The notes beneath the pieces were generated by a model that was not told where the DNA came from, did no database searches, and saw only the letters and a list, made by a program, of their open reading frames with translations. Shown here piece by piece: positions 5,722-7,938 of a DNA stretch of 7,938 nt; within the stretch, counting starts at the first letter, position 1; the number at the start of each line of letters is the position of its first letter. The DNA is from Trueperaceae bacterium. Its GTDB lineage: Bacteria; Deinococcota; Deinococci; Deinococcales; Trueperaceae. The stretch is taken from NCBI GenBank assembly GCA_003567075.1, contig PXAU01000235.1:1-7938 (forward strand). Direction: 5' to 3'. The position numbers were made by a program, and so were the translations under genes.

Positions 5722-7214
5722 GCCGCCTCCTGGGTGGCCAGCGGCACGGGTGGGCGGCCGGGCGCCTCGCCCGTCAGCAGCGCCTGCGCCAGCGCCGCGA
5801 CGCTGCCGGGCCGGAAGCCGAAGCTGAGCAGCGCAGGGCCCGGCAGATGGCGCGCGTGGTCGGGGTTCCACAGGCCGACGTGCAGGGTCGGCAGGCCCGC
5901 CGCGCGGCCGCGCTCGAAGGCCTCGCGGTAGGCGCGGACGGTCTCGCGCGGCAGCGGCGCGCGCTCGCTGGTGGCCACCAGCAGCGCCTGGGCTCCGGCA
6001 AGCACCGGCGGCAGCGCCGCGGGCTCGTGGACCCAGCGCACAGGCAGCCCGGCCGCCTCCAGCGCCTCGACGAGCGCCGCGACCGGCCTGGCGGTGTCGC
6101 TGGCGGCGGAGGAGCGCACCTCGGCCCGTCCCAGCAGCGCCAGCGGCGCGCCCGGCACCAACCGCGGCGGCCGGCCGAGGGCGGTGATCGCGCGGCGTGC
6201 GGCCTCGCGCTCGGCCTCGGCGTCGGCCGCGAGCAGGCCCGCGTCGGGCTCGGCGGCGGCGCTGGGGTAGGCCTTCAGCAGCCGCGCCAGGCGCCCGCGG
6301 GCGCGCTCAGGCCGCAGCCGGCCCTCGCGCTGGGCGCGGCCCAGCGCCGCCAGCGTCGCCTCGTAACCAGCGACGTTGCCGTTGCACACCACCGGCACGT
6401 CGACCCCCGCGACGCTCGCCAGCACCGCCCCTTCGCTCACGCCCCAGCGCTCGGCGATGGCGCGCATGTCGAGCGCGTCGCTGAACACCACCCCGCCGAA
6501 GCCGAGCCGCTCGCGCAGGGCGCCCCCAAGCACCTTGCTCGAGAGCGTCGCGGGCAGCGCGTCGTCGAGCGCAGGCAGCAGCAGGTGGCCGGTCATGACG
6601 CTGGCGGCGCCGGCGGCGATGCCGGCGGCGAAGGGGCGCCACTCCACCGCCTCGAGCCGCGCGAGGTCGGCGTCGCTGCGCGGGAGCGCCAGATGCGAGT
6701 CCTGGGCCACGTCGCCGTGCCCGGGGAAGTGCTTGAGGCTGGCGGCCACGCCGCTCGACTGCAGCCCGCGCACGAAGGCGGCCACGTGGCACGCCACCAG
6801 CTCGGGATCGGCGCCGAAGGCGCGGTCGCCGATGACCGGGTTGGCGGGGTTGGATTGGACGTCGGCGACGGGCGCGAAGTCGACGTTGACGCCGATCCGG
6901 CGCAGGCCGCGGCCGGTGGCCAGGCCCAGGCGCTCGGTCAGGTCGGGGTCGTCGACCGCGCCGAGCGCCATCGCGCTGGGCGCGACGCTCAGCGCCGGCA
7001 GCCGCACCACGCCGCCGCCCTCCTGGTCGATGGCGATCACGAGCGGCCGCCGGGCGGTCGCGTGCAGGTCGGTCACGAGCTCGCGGGCCTGCTCGACGTC
7101 GACGAGGTTGCGGCTGAACAGGCACACGCCCGCCACGCCGGGGGGCTGGAGCAGCGTGCGTTCGTCCGCTTCCAGCCGGGGGCCTTGCAGGTCGACGAGC
7201 AAGGGTGCGTGCAT
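5718..7214 (-). CDS. nagZ: GH3 beta-N-acetylglucosaminidase, NagZ type, two-domain
   Basis: A 498-residue glycoside hydrolase family 3 enzyme that removes terminal beta-linked GlcNAc, classically from GlcNAc-anhydroMurNAc muropeptides. No signal peptide is seen, so it should be cytoplasmic. The TIM-barrel domain (about 1-330) has CLFSRN, IDQEGGG with D63 and R71, GDRAFG with R131, KHFPGHG with K161-H162, the NagZ Asp-His dyad D172-S-H174 in QDSHLALP, and nucleophile D246 in FSDALDM. These correspond to E. coli NagZ D62, R70, R133, K163, H164, H176 and D248. A second alpha/beta domain (about 340-485) makes it longer than the single-domain E. coli enzyme (341) and like Gram-positive two-domain NagZ. 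ATG 7214 has AGGAG 5 nt upstream. It follows the permease gene by 33 bp and overlaps the kinase gene by 4 bp, so it sits mid-operon. Chito-oligosaccharides are an alternative substrate. Confidence 0.92.
   Translation of the reverse strand: MHAPLLVDLQGPRLEADERTLLQPPGVAGVCLFSRNLVDVEQARELVTDLHATARRPLVIAIDQEGGGVVRLPALSVAPSAMALGAVDDPDLTERLGLATGRGLRRIGVNVDFAPVADVQSNPANPVIGDRAFGADPELVACHVAAFVRGLQSSGVAASLKHFPGHGDVAQDSHLALPRSDADLARLEAVEWRPFAAGIAAGAASVMTGHLLLPALDDALPATLSSKVLGGALRERLGFGGVVFSDALDMRAIAERWGVSEGAVLASVAGVDVPVVCNGNVAGYEATLAALGRAQREGRLRPERARGRLARLLKAYPSAAAEPDAGLLAADAEAEREAARRAITALGRPPRLVPGAPLALLGRAEVRSSAASDTARPVAALVEALEAAGLPVRWVHEPAALPPVLAGAQALLVATSERAPLPRETVRAYREAFERGRAAGLPTLHVGLWNPDHARHLPGPALLSFGFRPGSVAALAQALLTGEAPGRPPVPLATQEAA
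5726..5731 (-). promoter_or_regulatory. Shine-Dalgarno deciding the kinase start
   Basis: A perfect AGGAGG on the minus strand lies 4 nt before GTG 5721, within the end of nagZ. It favours GTG 5721 over the ATGs at 5703 and 5685, which would be 22 and 40 nt away. Confidence 0.65.
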
Positions 7215-7219
7215 GGTGG

Positions 7220-7224
7220 CTCCT
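7220..7224 (-). promoter_or_regulatory. Shine-Dalgarno for nagZ
   Basis: AGGAG on the minus strand lies 5 nt before ATG 7214, in the 33-bp gap after the permease stop codon. It fixes the nagZ start. Nothing resembling a promoter or terminator is seen in the gap, so co-transcription with the permease is likely. Confidence 0.7.
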
Positions 7225-7247
7225 GCCCCGGGCGCGCCTGCTGCGCC

Positions 7248-7938
7248 TCAGCCGCGGCTCTTGACGTCGAGCGCGTCACGCAGCGCGTCGCCCACGAAGT
7301 TGAAGGCCAGCACCGAGAGCACGATCAGCGCGCCCGGCGCCAACAGCCAAGGGTACAGCGACAGCGCCTCGAACGACTGCGCGTCCTTGAGCAGCAGCCC
7401 CCACGAGGTCATCGGCTCCTTGATGCCCAGGCCCAGGAACGAGAGCGCGCTCTCGCCCAGGATGTACGCCGGCAGCGCCAGCGTGGCGGCGATCACCAGG
7501 TACGAGGTGATGTTGGGCAGCACGTGGCGCAGGATGATCCGCAGGTCGCGCGCGCCCAGCGCCTGCGCGGCCTGGACGTACTCGACCTCGCGCGTCGCCA
7601 GCACCTGCCCGCGCACCACCCGCGCCAGGCCGGCCCAACCGATGAGCGCCAGCACCGTCACGATGCCCATGTACACCCAGGTGCTGGGCCAGGTGGCGGG
7701 GATGATGGTGGCCAGCGCCAGCAGCAGCGGCAGGCGCGGGAACGACAGCAGCACCTCCAGCAGCCGCTGGATGGCGTTGTCGACCCAGCCGCCGTAGTAG
7801 CCCGAGACGCCGCCCACGACGATCCCGATGCTGAACGAGATGAGGATGCCGATGATGCCCACCGTGAGCGAGACCTGCGAGCCCACCAGCGTGCGCGAGA
7901 GCAGGTCGCGGCCGAAGCGGTCCGTGCCCATGAGGAAG
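7248..7938 (-). CDS. ABC transporter permease, DppC/OppC type, C-terminal part
   Basis: The minus strand is open from the window edge to TGA at 7248-7250, giving 229 whole codons. It is the inner-membrane permease of a peptide/nickel-type (DppC/OppC) ABC importer. The family block MGTDRFGRDLLSRTLVGSQV opens the visible part. Hydrophobic segments follow at about 20-44, 86-102, 141-160 and 195-216 (counted from the Met at 7931). The EAA loop that contacts the ATPase reads AAQALGARDLRIILRHVLPN (121-140), then SALSFLGLGI, SWG and the terminal FNFVGDALRDALD. The Met at 7931 is probably internal: GTDxxGRD normally follows a first membrane segment, and the frame stays open upstream as Phe-Leu. Substrate is not readable. 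Linkage to nagZ and the kinase gene suggests muropeptides or chito-oligosaccharides; peptide-type ABC systems importing chitobiose are known in Vibrio. Confidence 0.92.
   Translation of the reverse strand, partial: FLMGTDRFGRDLLSRTLVGSQVSLTVGIIGILISFSIGIVVGGVSGYYGGWVDNAIQRLLEVLLSFPRLPLLLALATIIPATWPSTWVYMGIVTVLALIGWAGLARVVRGQVLATREVEYVQAAQALGARDLRIILRHVLPNITSYLVIAATLALPAYILGESALSFLGLGIKEPMTSWGLLLKDAQSFEALSLYPWLLAPGALIVLSVLAFNFVGDALRDALDVKSRG

Noticed and set aside
5722..5871. An upstream extension of the kinase to 5871
   Set aside because: It would run 150 bp into nagZ with Arg/Gly/Ala-rich sequence, while GTG 5721 has an AGGAGG and a stop/start overlap.
6376..7797. A 473-codon plus-strand frame opposite nagZ and the permease
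   Set aside because: It is a Ser/Ala/Arg-rich shadow frame crossing two well-supported genes and their intergenic gap, with no domain.
7929..7931. ATG as the true start of the permease
   Set aside because: The frame is open upstream to the window edge, and the GTDRFGRD block that follows normally comes after a first membrane segment, so the gene is cut by the window.

Overview
The window is very GC-rich, gene-dense bacterial chromosome with seven protein-coding genes: five complete, two cut by the window edges. No RNA gene, mobile element or CRISPR array is visible. The best lineage guess is a Deinococcota member (Truepera/Deinococcus-like). This rests on the mreD-PBP2-minC cluster, the short Deinococcota-like MinC, and two divergent gene starts that lack a Shine-Dalgarno but carry a TANNNT -10 box 6-7 nt before the start codon, the leaderless promoter layout described in Deinococcus. 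The assignment is an inference, not proven here.

Layout. Positions 1-306 (minus) hold the N-terminal 102 codons of a plant-type L-asparaginase/isoaspartyl peptidase. A 51-bp divergent promoter region (307-357) follows. The plus-strand unit then runs mreD (358-849), PBP2 (846-2792), minC (2789-3355) and nagA (about 3393-4649). The first three are joined by 4-bp stop/start overlaps. This unit builds and positions the cell wall (elongasome subunit, transpeptidase, septum-site inhibitor) and ends in an amino-sugar deacetylase.

From the right edge, a minus-strand unit runs toward nagA: the C-terminal part of a DppC/OppC-type ABC permease (7248-7938), a two-domain GH3 NagZ-type beta-N-acetylglucosaminidase (5718-7214), and a BadF/BadG-family amino-sugar kinase (4672-5721). 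The two units converge with only 22 bp between stop codons. Together the arms encode a plausible route: import of an oligomer, cytoplasmic release of GlcNAc by NagZ, phosphorylation by the kinase, and deacetylation of GlcNAc-6-P by NagA to GlcN-6-P, which can feed new peptidoglycan.

No wholly new system is evident. The most unusual structure is in the 5' parts of nagA and the kinase gene. Both carry short in-frame tandem duplications (15, 18 and 42 bp). One supplies nagA's only reasonable start codon, one duplicates the kinase start codon, and one is a degenerate second copy of the kinase's DGGGT phosphate-binding loop. Also notable are mreD without an adjacent mreC, minC without an adjacent minD plus an altered RSGQ motif, and a possible 13-codon coupling ORF between minC and nagA.
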